Positions 21,889 through 35,800 of a stretch of 64,000 nt of DNA are shown here, in pieces (positions within the stretch are counted from its first letter, which is position 1; each line of letters opens with the position of its first letter). Below the pieces are notes generated by a model that was not told the DNA's origin, did no database searches, and saw only the letters and a list, made by a program, of their open reading frames with translations. Source of the stretch: Terebella lapidaria (lineage: Eukaryota > Annelida > Polychaeta > Terebellida > Terebellidae); contig OX424560.1 of NCBI GenBank assembly GCA_949152475.1, forward strand, positions 8,680,001-8,744,000. Reading direction: 5' to 3'. The position numbers and the translations under genes are program-made.

Positions 21889-22335
21889 GTAAATAACAAG
21901 CAAAATCTATCCCGAGCTGTCAAATCTGCCAACTTCGTGTTGATATTGCCGCCATTTTGCCATGGCACTCACGCGAGATTCGCAGAGAATCATGGGTAAG
22001 AAGTGGGCGTGTCTGAAACGTGACACCTACGTGACATTATCATGACGATATTTTCGAAGGAATATGTATCAAATTGTTATATTATTTGATGAAAAGAAGC
22101 AACATATGAATTTTGCTTTCATTGAAAAATCCGATAGAAAAATAAAGATCAATTCACATCGTCTCCCAAGTTGATGAGATGATCTACTGCGCATGCGCAC
22201 TGCAGCATCCGCTATCTTGAAAGGTTGGAAAATAAACAAAATGACGCGCTAAATTGCAGTGCTTTATTTTCACATTTACACCCTCTGAATCGATGACATG
22301 TCACTCTTGATGTCATGAAGGTCAGTTAAAACCAA

Positions 22336-22669
22336 CAGGGATCGACATTAACACTGGCCCACTGGCCCCACGCCATATTTTGAGCCTGTGGGGCCAGTAG
22401 GGGCCACCAGATTCCCTAAGTCACTGGCCCCACTGGGCCAGTATAAAATCTTGCATTCTTTGAATTTTACTTCACAATATTTCACTTCCTTTGAAAGCCT
22501 TTCCATGTTGCTTCTTTATGAAAATGCATCAGTGTTTGATATTCAAGTGTGCACTGATTGTTAGTGAACTTCGAAAGTGGGGCCAGTAGATTATGGATGG
22601 GGCCAGTAATTTCCAGATGTTACTGGCCCCATGGGGCCACTAGTGTCATATGCCTAATGTCGATCCCTG
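22336..22669. mobile_element. 334-bp GGCCAGT-rich element, copy A
   Basis: Ends CAGGGATCGACATTA and TAATGTCGATCCCTG are inverted, with ACCAA on each side (22331-22335, 22670-22674) as a likely 5-bp target duplication. Inside, CTGGCCCCA and its complement recur many times, so the element can fold on itself. A diverged inverted copy is at 42543-42855. Confidence 0.65.
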
Positions 22670-22674
22670 ACCAA

Positions 22675-23859
22675 TCTGCATCATATTTCACGCGTGACAA
22701 TTCTTTACACGCACTTGAATCGAAGTGTCAAAATCGTCTGATGAGTTCCGGCTTCAGAGAAAAAACCTACATGGCTGAACCTACTGTTAAAATATAGATC
22801 GAAAATGCAGGTTCAGCCGTGGAGCAGGGTTAGCACTAGACTAGGCCTACCACCATAGCGTATTCTACAGTGCCATTCATCAATTTGGAGCCACTTTAGT
22901 GAGGTCTTGATTACCACATTGTACAATCAGCGTCGACGATTATGTGGCGGGTGCTCTGGACAGTCGGGTTTAAGTCCCCGCTCGGAAATAGGCACGTCAC
23001 CTGTACAAGTGTTGGAACTGCTCAAAACACAGGAAATGATCAGAAAATCAACACATTTCACTCCAAAATACAAGCCATTTTGTCGATGTTTGCATGGCCT
23101 TAGTTACGAAGCTTTTTCAATGAAGACATTTCTTTTTGCGTTTACGTAATTTGCTTGACATCCTCTGAGTGTGATACACGTTTTTCTCAGAACTGTACTC
23201 AGCATGGGAGACAGGTCGTAGAGTGTGAGAAAGCGAAAGTACTGATTGATGAGAAATTACAATGTATCTATTCATCCTGGGGATAAGCACCTGATGCCTC
23301 TTTTATAGAGGCACTACAATTACATGATTATTCGAAATTTTGAATATTCTTGGAGCACATGTTCAATCTAGTGGGCAATTCTATTTCTTCATGATAATCG
23401 ATGATAATGATGAGTTCATTAGTGTAACAGAATGATAATCACAGATAAAAAGAACAAATGATGTGTCATAGTAAACAATTTTCTATCATAACCAATTGTC
23501 ATTTCGAATCCTAACTATAGGAAATTAGCTGGGAATAAAATTGCCCACTAAATTGTACATGTAACCCATATTGCAATGTGAAAAAAACATTTTTGGACGA
23601 GTACTAGTAACCGGTTATAGTTTGCTCGAAAATGTATCATGCAACTGGTTACAATTTTTTTTTACATATGTTCAGAAGCCTTGGTGATCTCGTGATAATC
23701 ATGATTTATAATAGGTCCTTCTTATTTCGCACATCATGATTTTGACTGACTAGAGCTGGTCGATCAATCATCATCATACAGCTGATTATGTCATATGTTT
23801 GAACATGCAGCACTATCTTTATCAGATATTAAATGCTTGATTCCTTATCCTTGTTGCAG
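22675..23859. other. CFAP70 upstream region, no gene recognised
   Basis: No coding region seen. The AG at 23858-23859 before the CFAP70 start-codon exon reads as a splice acceptor (TTGTTGCAG), implying a noncoding first exon somewhere upstream and thus a promoter not at 23.8 kb. Confidence 0.4.
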
Positions 23860-23874
23860 GTGCTGTAGTTAAGA

Positions 23875-26800
23875 ATGGCAGACGCTGATCTGGTTCAGGT
23901 GCGGTCGCCTGAGCCACTGACCGTTACTGTCCTACGAGCTAGGAACCTTGTAAGTCTCTGTTGTCACGGCCTATATGTTTAACACTTCACCACTTGACGT
24001 TAAAACTGCAATCAACAAAGTCAGGTTTAAATATCTGTGTAAAAACTTTCTCATGGGTAAAATGAAACATGCCGAGGATAGCATTTATACAATGTAAATC
24101 AATATTAAACCAATGTGATTGTTTACTACTAGTCTGTGCCAGTGCTTGGTGTCCATCTTGTATCAAATAAACAAGGTCTACTATGGAAATAAGATTCCAG
24201 TATTCATAATTGAGTTCTTTCTAGTACTCCTTTTTCCTGTAAAATGGTCACCTATCATTGTCACCATCATGTGGTAATATTGTGTTATTTTACATCTGTT
24301 TTATGTAATGTATTGAATGGTCCTTTTCACAGACCCCTCCTAGAAGTCGGCAAACTCCGTAGTTCAAACTGACCAATCACAGCTGCGCGCAATCTTCGGA
24401 AATCTGGGGGAAATCCCAGCCTGACCACGTGTAGCAAAACTACTCATAATGTCGTGTGACACGCATGATATGGTGTTCGGGCCAAAAAGAAACCTGACAT
24501 TATGTGACAATCACATATATATCGAGAAAAAAATACCCGTAAACCCATCCCTTGCCCCGTTGAGAACAACCTTGCCCGTAAAATCATTTTACTGAGTAGC
24601 CAGAACTATCTGTTTACAAACACAGCGCGAGGATCACCATGGTCACTCGCCCGTGTTTCCCTTACTGGGATTTCCCCAATACTGTGTTGACATTCTGACC
24701 AAACTCGCATCGCCCGTTTTTGGTGATCAATTGGCTAAGAAATCCTTATTTCCATACAGCCTTGTTGCAGATAATGGGGCATCTGGGTTAAATATAATCT
24801 GTATTGCCGTCTATGATGAGAAAATGTACACTGCGGTAAACCGATAAACTGAACACTGCGGATTTGTTTATTACCGTTACTGCGCGCAGCTGTGATTGGT
24901 CGGCACTCTCGTGACCAGTGGCGGGAAATTCTGTGAATAGGACCATTGTATGCCATTTTACACGAATAAAATATATTCAATTCAATTCAACTTTTATCTC
25001 ATTGCCACATAATGAAGTGATTATGGATATCAAGTAACAGCTTTGGGAAACATTTTTTTGACGTCCAAATGTCATTGTGTCCTTTCAAAATGTTCATAAG
25101 AAGACATTTTTGAGCATGCACAGTACAATTTTGCAGAGAGGACAAAGGGGCGACACTGTCAACGCCATCGTGAAGGTCGAGTTTGGAGAGAAACCACTCG
25201 GAGAATCCGCAAATGTGGAATGTACAGCTGACAACCCAGCAGAGTTCAACTACCAAACCTCACTCAATGTCACATTCGAGGATCCACTCGCCCTCGATGA
25301 GCTGGCAACTAAACCCGTCCTATGTCAGTACAGTATCAGTATTTTTTTTTTCAAAACTTTCCAGACAATTTATCCAATCCTGTTACAATTGTTTGCGTTC
25401 AGAGAAAAGTTGGCATGTGTGAAAATTAAAATTTTGATTGATCCAGACTCTATCAGCATGCATGATTAATTTACTCTCATCTATGGAATACATACAGTTA
25501 ATCGTGTTGATGTACATATCATCTTGGTAATAGGTACGGTGATTGAGGTTCTGCCTCGGGAGAAGCGTCAGAAAGAAGAGAAAACAATCATTCTTGGCCA
25601 ATGTACTGTGGACCTGCTGCCAATCATCGCAGGGCAAGGTATGCCCATAACTACAAAATATATACTTTCTAGCTGTAATGGCTTGATGTTGAACGCATAC
25701 ATATCAAGGGGGTGTTTGTAACCAGTGTCTCTTGATTTGCTTTCGTGCAGTTCAGTTTTAATACATTTTGTTTCATTTCATCACTGCAGGCGAGACAAAG
25801 TACAAGCACACTCTGACAATCAACCCCTACCCCGACTCTCCTCTCGAGAAACTGTCCGCTGACATGCCCAAGGTATGGGAAGCATAGCAATATGTAGGAT
25901 GTTTTTCAAGTGATAAAGCTTCTTATTTCTGACCATGCTGTAGTTGTTTTCAGTGTACAATCAAATTGAATTTTGAGTACATGCAAAACTGCAAGTAACA
26001 TAAAATACCTTCTTCTAACCAGTGATACATTAACATCAAAATTTCTGCCCAGTTGCAGATGAACATGCACCATCTACTTATACATTCAAATCAACTTCCT
26101 TTCAGTCAGTGCCAATGATCATGGAAATGTAAACTTTATAGAAAATTATTCAGAAGCCCGTCCTCCCCTTGTCTTGCACACAGCCGGAGTTGGACATACA
26201 GCTGTCGGTGAATGAGCCGATTCTTTCTGAGCCCCAGCTGACGCACACCAATCTGATGTCCATGACGTTACAGTCCCTCTACTCCCCGCCTGACTCCTGG
26301 AACGTCGGGCCACAGTATACCTATACAGCCGTCACCCCTGTACCCCTCGGGTCTGAGGTAGCTTATAACTAGACTTTGTGATACCTTTTTCAGGGAAAGC
26401 AACATTAAATTTCCACATCATAAAGAAGTGAATGATTTATTTGCATTAAATCATATCAGCATGGAGATATTCAAAGTAGAATATTTTGGAAAAGATGAGT
26501 GTCTTGGACAACCCTGATGTTTCTGGTTCGACCTTTCAGAAGGAGAACACTGTTGTGTTCGCTGGGGGACAGCTGAAGCCAGGAGTTGACAAAGAGCCGC
26601 CATGTCGCTTGAAGAAGTGGCCGATGCCAGGAAATGCTGTTCTGAAATCTGTCTACATGCAGGATAAGTGAGTGTTGTTGTCTAGGGTTGAAATATCTGT
26701 CGGTCATGACCTGTAAATGCTGCTGAATTATGCAACTACAATTAAGGCATTTCAACAGAAATGCCTTTATGGTTTTGTCAAAATTTTTACTTTTATTTAT

Positions 26801-29800
26801 TTTTTTTTTTTTCTTCTTTTTTTTTTTTTTTCTTTCACTTTTTATTTTCCGCACGATAACTTCAGTTTGCCTCGATGTATCTTCGGCAAATTTTCACCGC
26901 TATTCAGAAATGTTGTGTAGAAGAAGCCTATTGTTTTTGAGCCGGCTCCGGGGTCCATGAGGATGAAATCAATGTTTTTGGTTTCCGCACGATAACTCAA
27001 AAAGTATTATGGCAATGACTGTAAAACTTTGCACGGAGGTTCATATATCACCAGGGAAGAAGCCTATTGATTTTGAGGCCGATCCGTCAAACAACCTTTG
27101 ACCTAGGGCTCGCAATAATTTTTGCTGAGTCATCCTTGAGGCTCTCATGCATATCTCGGAAATGGTGCGTCGTACAGCGAAACAGACGTTATTTTCGGAG
27201 TCGTCGTCCTAGACAAACATGTCTAAAGGGTATTATGGATGACCTTTGACCTTGACCTTAATTTTTTTCGCTGAGTCGGCATTTTTCGTTTTCATCGATA
27301 TCTCGGAAACGGTGCGTCCTAGAGCGAAACGGACGTTATTTCCGGACTCGTCGCCCTAGACGAATATGCTCAAGGGGTATTATGGATAACCTTTGACCTT
27401 GACCTTACATTATTTGGTAAGTCGGCATTTTTCGTTTTTGTTGATATCTCAGAAACGGTACGTCGTAGAGCGAAACAGACGTTTTTTTCGGACTCGTCGC
27501 CCTAGACAAACATGTCTTAAGGGTATTATGGATGACCTTTGACCTTGACCTTAAATTTTTTCGCTGAGTCGGCATTTTTCGTTTTCGTCGATATCTCGGA
27601 AACGGTGCATCGTAGAGCGAAACGGACGTTATTTTCGGACTCGTCGCCCTAGACAATATGGCCCTACAGTATTATGGCAATGACTGTAAAACTTTGCACG
27701 GAGGTTCATATATCACCAGGGAAGAAGCCTATTGATTTTGAGGCCGATCCGTCAAACGACCTTTGACCTAGGGCTCGCAATAATTTTTGCTGAGTCGTCC
27801 TTGAGGCTCTCATGCATATCTCGGAAATGGTGCATCGTACAGCGAAACGGACGTTATTTTTGGACTCGTCGTCCTAGACAAACATGTCTAAGGGGTATTA
27901 TGGATGACCTTTGACCTTGACCTTAATTTTTTTCGCTGAGTCAGCATTTTTCGTTTTCGTCGATATCTCGGGAACGGTGCGTCGTAGAGCGAAACGGACG
28001 TTATTTCCGGACTCGTCGCCGTAGACGAACTTGCTTAAGGGGTATTATGGATGACCTTTGACCTTGACCTTACATTTTTTCGCTAAGTCGGCATTTTTCG
28101 TTTTCGCCGATATCTCGGAAACAGTGCGTCGTAGAACGAAACGGACGTTATTTTTGGAGTTTTCGCCCTAGACAAACATGTCTTGAGGGTATTATGGATG
28201 ACCTTTGACCTCGACCTAAAATTTTTTCGCTGAGTCGGCATTTTTCGTTTTTGTTGATATCTCAGAAACGGTGCGTCGTAGAGCGAAACGGACGTTTTTT
28301 TCGGACTCGTCGCCCTAGACAAACATGTCTTAAGGGTATTATGGATGACCTTTGACCTTGACCTTAAATTTTTTCACTGAGTTGGCATTTTTCGTTTTCG
28401 TCGATATCTCGGAAACGGTGCATCGTAGAGCGAAACGGACGTTACTAGTATTTTCGGACTCATCGATTCCTCGGAAACAGTGCGACTTAGAACAAAACAG
28501 ACATTAGACAGATAGTCTTTATGGTATGAAGTTTCTCCTTCACATACATGTAATTGCACAAATGTCTTATGGGTCTCATTGGGAGCTTCATCATGTTTCT
28601 GCTGAGTCAGCATTTTGTTTTTTTCATGCTTCTCCCTGAAATGCCTCCAAGGCCTTTAGGCCTTGACGTCTAGTTGAAGTTGCTCTTGTACCTCTGTCAC
28701 ATGTTTATATGCATTCATTGCAAAACAGCAATCTATTGTGCTGAACTAAATTACCTTGACACGACGCCTGTTTGTCATTTAATTAAAATAGACATTTTAT
28801 ATAATAAATTTGGGAATTGATTTGTAATATACCACACAAAATTTTGCCCGACAAACCACATCCTTCAGTTTCGTTCTTCTATGATCCTTTCATTCTGTGA
28901 CTGAGGACTGCCAGCAGAACAGAAGTCTTTCATGCTGTTAGACATTTCAATTCCATTCAAAATACAATACTTTCCCTGAGCATTCCATCTCTGTGACATA
29001 TAGTATGTACCAAACTCTCCTCCCTGACAGCGAGTTGTCTGCAGACAACATTGAGGAAGAGGATGGAGACTTTCGTGCCAAGGAGGAGCGTGACCACCGC
29101 GTGACGGCCGAACAGGACAAAAACAGAGTGCTCTGGAACATTGAGAGGCGCTGCTACATGGACCAGCATGCTACTAAAAGGTATATACATGGGCAACAAC
29201 CTGATTGACATGAATTATAACAAAAAGTGACTATGTTGAACCTCGGTTCTAACCTTGATTTGAGTACAGCCTGCAGGAGAGGATTGCTAAGACACGTTAC
29301 TGGCCGGTAGAAGTATTCAGGACTTCAACACAAGGCGGCGGCAAAGGCAAGAAGGTCAGTATTGTACACATAATCAGCTAGACAATGGCTAGAGGAGAGA
29401 AAAGCTTATATTGCATGTACATGCATTCACCATGCAAAAATATGATTAAATACTTGATATATTTATACATACATGTCATGATACTAGTATACATTAAAGA
29501 GTTGTAACTAGGTTTATTCATTTCAGGATAATCCTAACACTTCCAAGGTATCTTATTATCTTTGCATATATAATGCACATCACTGAATGATTGCATCGCA
29601 TGATTAGTTAGTGGCAATGAAATTTTTCACAAAGCGGCTTCCTCGGATAAAAAAAGTAGTGCTCTAGTACACTACAGCATTTAGAGTGGTGCACAATCTG
29701 TTATAATATCCACACTGTTTCACAAGTGCACAAACTTCAGCCAAAAATGTCCGAGCTTCTTTGCCTTCACAAGCATGTTCACTTATACACAGAGCTGTAG

Positions 29801-32800
29801 TGGTACAAATTGCACCTTTTTACCAAACCCTTGAACACCTAGAAAATAAATCACTGCATCATTGAAGTGTCACATTACACAGAAATAATTGCAGGATGGA
29901 TTTTTGCAAGCATCCATCGTACTTGTAGATTGTTTTCGCACAAAATACAGTAAATAGTAGTTTGTGTAGGTTGATGAGTGGGTAACACATTTACTTGTAA
30001 GAGCCTTGAGCAGTCAATCCCTAAAGCTTGTACTTAACGTAGGCTTTTTGTAGAGACAGTACGGTAGTGATCGTTTAACAGTTGATATTTTGGGCAAAGT
30101 TAGTATGAGAAAAGTACAAGTTACTTAGTCATATTCTGCATGCTATCATACATGCTAGTCAGCATATTACTAAGCTGGAAAGTGATGAGAGTGTTTCTCT
30201 GTTCCCTGCCAGGATGATGATGGTGTGTCCTTCCACGGCGTGGCTTTCCTCAACCTGGCCCCTCTCCTCTACCCTGGGGGTAAGTGAACGGTCTAATCTT
30301 CCAATTCAAGACAGCATACAAGTATTATAAGAATATTATTGATACATGTCATGTTAATTCACATGTATTTTAAAATGTCTGGAAAGAGGCGTAAAGTAAT
30401 GATGTCCATATATTTAGTACCGGTATACATGTAGATTCAACGTTCATCAGCCCAAGCTTTCCCATTACGCTTACATATGTGTAATATGACCAATAAATTT
30501 GTTTTATATCCTGCAGTAAAGAAAATTCGTGGGGCCTACAAAGTTGTAAGCTTTACAGACCATGAGCTTGCTGAGAAGGTAACGAACATTTTATCCTTAC
30601 ATGTTCCTGTATAAATTCCCATGAATTCCTACCAGGTATAGACAGTGAACACTTCGAGCAAACGCACGTTATACTCTGATTTTTCTAACTCGTTTGCACT
30701 GTTATTTGCTGATATTTTTGCAATGCTGAATGGTATAATTCTATAACTTGGCATACTTCACATGGGAATCAAACGGCAAATTAGTACTGAATTTCGGACT
30801 TCTATCGCGAAAATTGAAAAAGTTGGCAATCTACCCCAATGTTAAATTAAGCCTTAGTCATTTAATTTCTGGGTCCGCACACAATTTTGTGCATTTGCTC
30901 AGTTTTGTAGTGGTGAAATCTCTTGAAATCAACATGTTTGTGTAGAATACATCCCAATGTGTCTTCCACTCCAAAATTAGAATAATACACTGAATCCTGA
31001 TGGATGTAAACAGAACCAAATTCTCGATTATGCTCAGACTCGAGATCCCGTTTTTGGTTGAAATTTAACATTGGGGTAGACGGCCAACTTCTTCAATTTT
31101 TCCGATAGAAGTCTGAAATTTGGTACAAAATTGCCGTTTGACTCCTAGTTGAAGTATGCCAAATTATAGGCTGATACGATTCAGCATGACAAAATTATTG
31201 TCAAAAGCCGGTGTAAACAAGTCAGAAAAATCAGAGTATAGTCATTGAAATTTCTGTCAACTTTCAATTAGTCAAAGTAAAAATGTGAAGAAAAAAATGC
31301 TATTACATATCTCATTTTCCCTTCAGTGAGAGAGTTACAAAACATACTTTTCAGAAATTCTCTACCCTTTTACAAAGTATTTGTTGAAAATCATAAAATA
31401 TGCTTTTTGGATACACTATGTTACGTTATAATGTGTCGTTTGTAGACTCAACGTAAAGGCTCGATGGCTGATGAAGCGCTGCGTATTGCCAATGGAATCC
31501 TGAGCAGAAGTGGCAATTCCCCCTTCCCTAAAGCGGGCAAAAAGGACGAGGGCAAAGGCAAAGAGCCGAAAAAAGGGGTGAGTTCTATATCCTATGTGCA
31601 GTAAGTGGTTTGACAAATTAATATATTTATGTTTGATTGACTCAACACAAACCCAGTTAAACCTGCTGTATTGTTTGATTAATTTGAATAATTTGTTGCT
31701 TTTAGTGTTTAACTTTTTAATATATAACTAGCATATAATTGCAATTGTTCTAAGGGACAAAAGGGAAAAAATGAGCCACAAATGCAAGAAAAAGCCATGT
31801 TGCAGGTATTAAAATGTAAAAAAGAGTCGAGTTATGTCACCTTTATGTGTGGACTGAAGGGCACAATTGTATCCTGCGTGCTGTGGGATTTGCATGAAAC
31901 TATATTTATATATACCTTCAACATTCCTCACACAGTCTTGCATGATACTATATGATCCGAAACCCATTAGTTGATTGATTTCTGCTATAAAAAAAGTTTT
32001 ATGTATGTTTTTGTATACATGTAACCACTTTTAACATTTATCTTTTTGTGGTATTCGGTTTGCATGGTTTGTTCGTGTGAAATGAATAGCTGTGTAAAAT
32101 AGCAAATATATCTAGCTATTTTTGACAAGACAAACATGTAATATTTATTACTTTTACTGAACATGGAATCCCAGTTTTCATATATATTTAGTTGTGTTTT
32201 TAATCAGTCATTAAATTATTTGTGTGCCCCACCCCCTGACTACTCACTGTTACCATGGCAACAGTCAGCTCACCCCTCTTCCTCTCACCTGGGCTCACAT
32301 GTTAGTGCACAGGACAAGGTTGGTTCTAGCAGCACAAGATATTCAACACATCTTTATCTTTGTATCTATTCCAAACTATGAAATAACAGAAATTTCCCAA
32401 TAATCTCTCACGATAAAGATGTGTCGCTTGTTGCATGGAATCCTTCAGTTCTCATTTCAAGCCTATATAATATATAGAGAGACTATATCTTTAGATCTGG
32501 ATTTCTGGTAGAGGTCGGGTACCTTTAACCGTCTTTCCCGATTTTCCTTTCTGGCAGTGCTAGTAGTAATAATCTGTAGTTGACTGCCCTCAACCGTGTC
32601 ATAGCATGTTAGTAGAGAACCTGAAAGAGTGGATACAGCGCTGGTTTTAGTTCTAGGAAAGGAGAGCAACTAGTCAGTATTGTATTCAGTTAAATGGATA
32701 TTGAACAGCTTTTGTACATTTAAATTATTCTGCAAAATAAAAGTTTATCTGTCTTGTTAGTTGTTAGTCATATCGAATTCCGAAGATGTACATGTAGTGT

Positions 32801-35800
32801 TTATATATTAGAGCTTATCGGCGTTGATTGATGGTTGCAAAATATATGTACATCTTACCATGGCTGATTGCAGATACCCTTATGGGTTTCTGCTGATTGC
32901 ATGGTAAAATAATTTCATGAAATATCCCACATGTGGTGTTGTGTTTTTCATTGCAGTTTATGAAGACCTTTCATTTTCTCTACTTGTGAAATATTTAGAT
33001 ACTTCGAAAATAACTATGTCAGAAACTGTTTGGTATTCAGTTCACTTCAATTCAATAGTATATTTCAAACTTTCATTCATATTAACTGTAGAAACTTTCA
33101 TAATTATATTCATAATTCCAAGTTGCAGAGATGTACATGTAGAGCTTTGATTAATTCTTATAATCAATATAGTTTTGTTTCTCATGTTTGTCACATTTAC
33201 TGTCATCATGCAGCGTAGAAACCAAAACATCGTCACGTTTTCAATGGACTCGTTGTAAAATGGAAAATTTGCAAGACAAGACTCTTGATGCCTAATGCGA
33301 AAAAAAATGTTGTTTTTTTTATTCAGCCATCTAATACGAAAACCACAGACTCTGCGAGTGAGACGGATGGCCCGGCTGTGAACGCAGAGGGTCAGCAGTA
33401 TGTCGACAGCAAGTCCTACATCCTTGTGGAGATCTCCCTGCAGAGACCTCTCGTCCCGAAGCGGGCCCCGGAGGACCTCGCTAAAAGGTGCGCATGCCGC
33501 TTGGTGGGTTCGTAGGTCAGCCGGGTGGGAAGATATTTGGGGTCTAAGGAGTGTGAACGCTGTGGTGGATGTTGTGCGAGCACCATACTTATTTATAGGC
33601 TTTTACTAACAAAATTATTATGTTGTTCACAAACGGTGGTAAAAGATATTTTTACTGTGCAGTAGTGAGAATTGATTCCTTTGCGTCTTCGTGTGAATTC
33701 ACATAAAGTGTTGTACGTTTGATTTCATTCATAAAAAGCTATTCACAGAGGTAAGACTGCGATGTACACCTCACCTGTAATATGTCACTATTGCTCTTGG
33801 AATAAGTCTGTGCTGACAATGTTGATGGACCTGCTTTGGCAATATAATATTTCTTGCATGATTATATTGTGAAGATGTTACATATATTATATACATATTC
33901 CGTACATATTAAATACGTATTCCGTACATGTAGGCAATTCAAAGTTCCAAAACAGGAATATATTGGAGGTGTTTATACCTGTAGGTGCAGTACGCATATG
34001 TTCTCAGTGGTTTATGAGCCTACAGAATTGGCTATAAACTTACTGTGTGCTCTGTTCAGTTTTTGGCTGTTCGTAGTAATCCCAAAAATATCAACTTGTT
34101 GTATTTCTTCCCGCAAAGACAACTGTTTCATGTACAAACATTCCAGTACACACACTGTTACATATCTTTGTACCAGTCAGCACAGGCACAATAGTAGGCA
34201 CTCGCATACCCATCATACCAGTACACAAGTGTAATATTTATTGCCATACCACTACCTCTATAATAAACTCTTTGGGTAATCTTACCTTGGCATTCAAAGA
34301 AGAGGAGAGAGAAATGAATGTCACAAGAATTTTCTCAAAATTCCTGACATCCATCTCGAACTCGAAATTGAAGGAAATTACTCTCACACATCTCAGATTC
34401 CCCGCGGTGTAGATGTGACGTCACACCGGTCATATGATTGACCTTAACCGCCATTAATTTGCTCCTCCATTGTTGGATGTGCAGCAAGTCTTGCTTTCGG
34501 CATTCAAAGTCGAATTTCTTCACGTCTACGATCGTCTTTAGGCTGTTCTTTGCACAGCTTTTTCTTCAGTAGATCGTTCTTTCGTTGTTAGACTAGCTTA
34601 GAGTTAGTGATTTGCGATTTTTTTGGGAGGAAATGGTAAAGCCTCCCCAGGCCCCTTTCCTTCCCCCATTATCGCCCGTTTGTACTTCGATGTTTGATAT
34701 GTTTCAGATATGAAGTGCATCGTTTGCAAACACTACCTTCCTAAGTGGGAGGCTCATAACGCCTGCTGGCAGTGTAGGGACACTGTTTATTGCCGTCCTT
34801 CAGCCACCTGTGAGTTATGCGCGGATTGGTCCATCGACGAGTGGAAACTCTGTCTTCAAGGCTTACGGGAGATTCAGGCCCGCAGGTTTGCTGGTTGCCC
34901 TACTCCCCCTTCCCCGTCAGATTCTGATAGCGCCAGGCCGCGTCCCAAGGCGTCTGAGGAACGCAAGCGGCGTTTAGATTTGCAGTTAACCAATGCTGTT
35001 TGTGCTGTAAGTTTTGATTTATCATTGTCATTTTCTTTCAGCCAGGTACGGGTCCCGGGAGCCGCGCGTTCGGCTCTCGGCACCCTAACTTCCCCACAAC
35101 CTACGGGTTTGTGTGGCTCACTTTTGGCTCCCTCTCTACTGGCCCCTCGTTCTCATGCTTCTCTGGCTGAACGACCTGGGTTTCAGTGTCCGAGTGTGGT
35201 TTCGGGGTCTGCCGGTTCCGTCGGGCTCACGACGGTTCCCTGCGCCCGGGATCCCTCTGGACAGAGAGTGTTGTTTCCCCCTCCGGGTCGGGCACCTGCC
35301 CCCGGAGCTGGGTTTCAACCCCATAGCCAGGGCGGATTTCGGTCCGGGCCCGTGTCGCCAGTGATACGGCCGCCGGCACCCGATTTCCCGTCGGTTACTG
35401 GACCCCAGGCCGTGGCTACCGGAGCCGTGGCCAGTAGGGGCCGGGAGCCAAGGGCCATGAGCCGTCCAAACCCATGGGTTCCTGGAGTTTCCATGTCTCC
35501 ACGGTTTCCAGAGTTTCCTTTTTCTGATTCGCCCTGTGTGTTTCAGATCGCCGAGGATATCAAGGACGATTCCCCTCTTACGGCCCTGCCCTCCGGTTTC
35601 GTCGCCTCTAGCCAGGGTATGTTGTCCTTCGCCCAGTTGGCGGACCAAGGGTCTTCCCGTGCGTCGGAGCCGTCCGGTGTTCCTGTCCAGGGGAGCTCTT
35701 CCACGACGTCAGAGCAGCGCCTTAGGGGCGAGCTTCAGTCTTTTCGGGAAGAGATGTTAGGCCAGTGGCAGCAGTTTCTGGCGAGGTTCACGCCTCCACA

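Noticed and set aside
22940..22990. tRNA-like words (GTCGGGTTTAAGTCCCCGCT)
   Set aside because: Only a T-arm-like hairpin; no acceptor stem, anticodon arm or A box around it.
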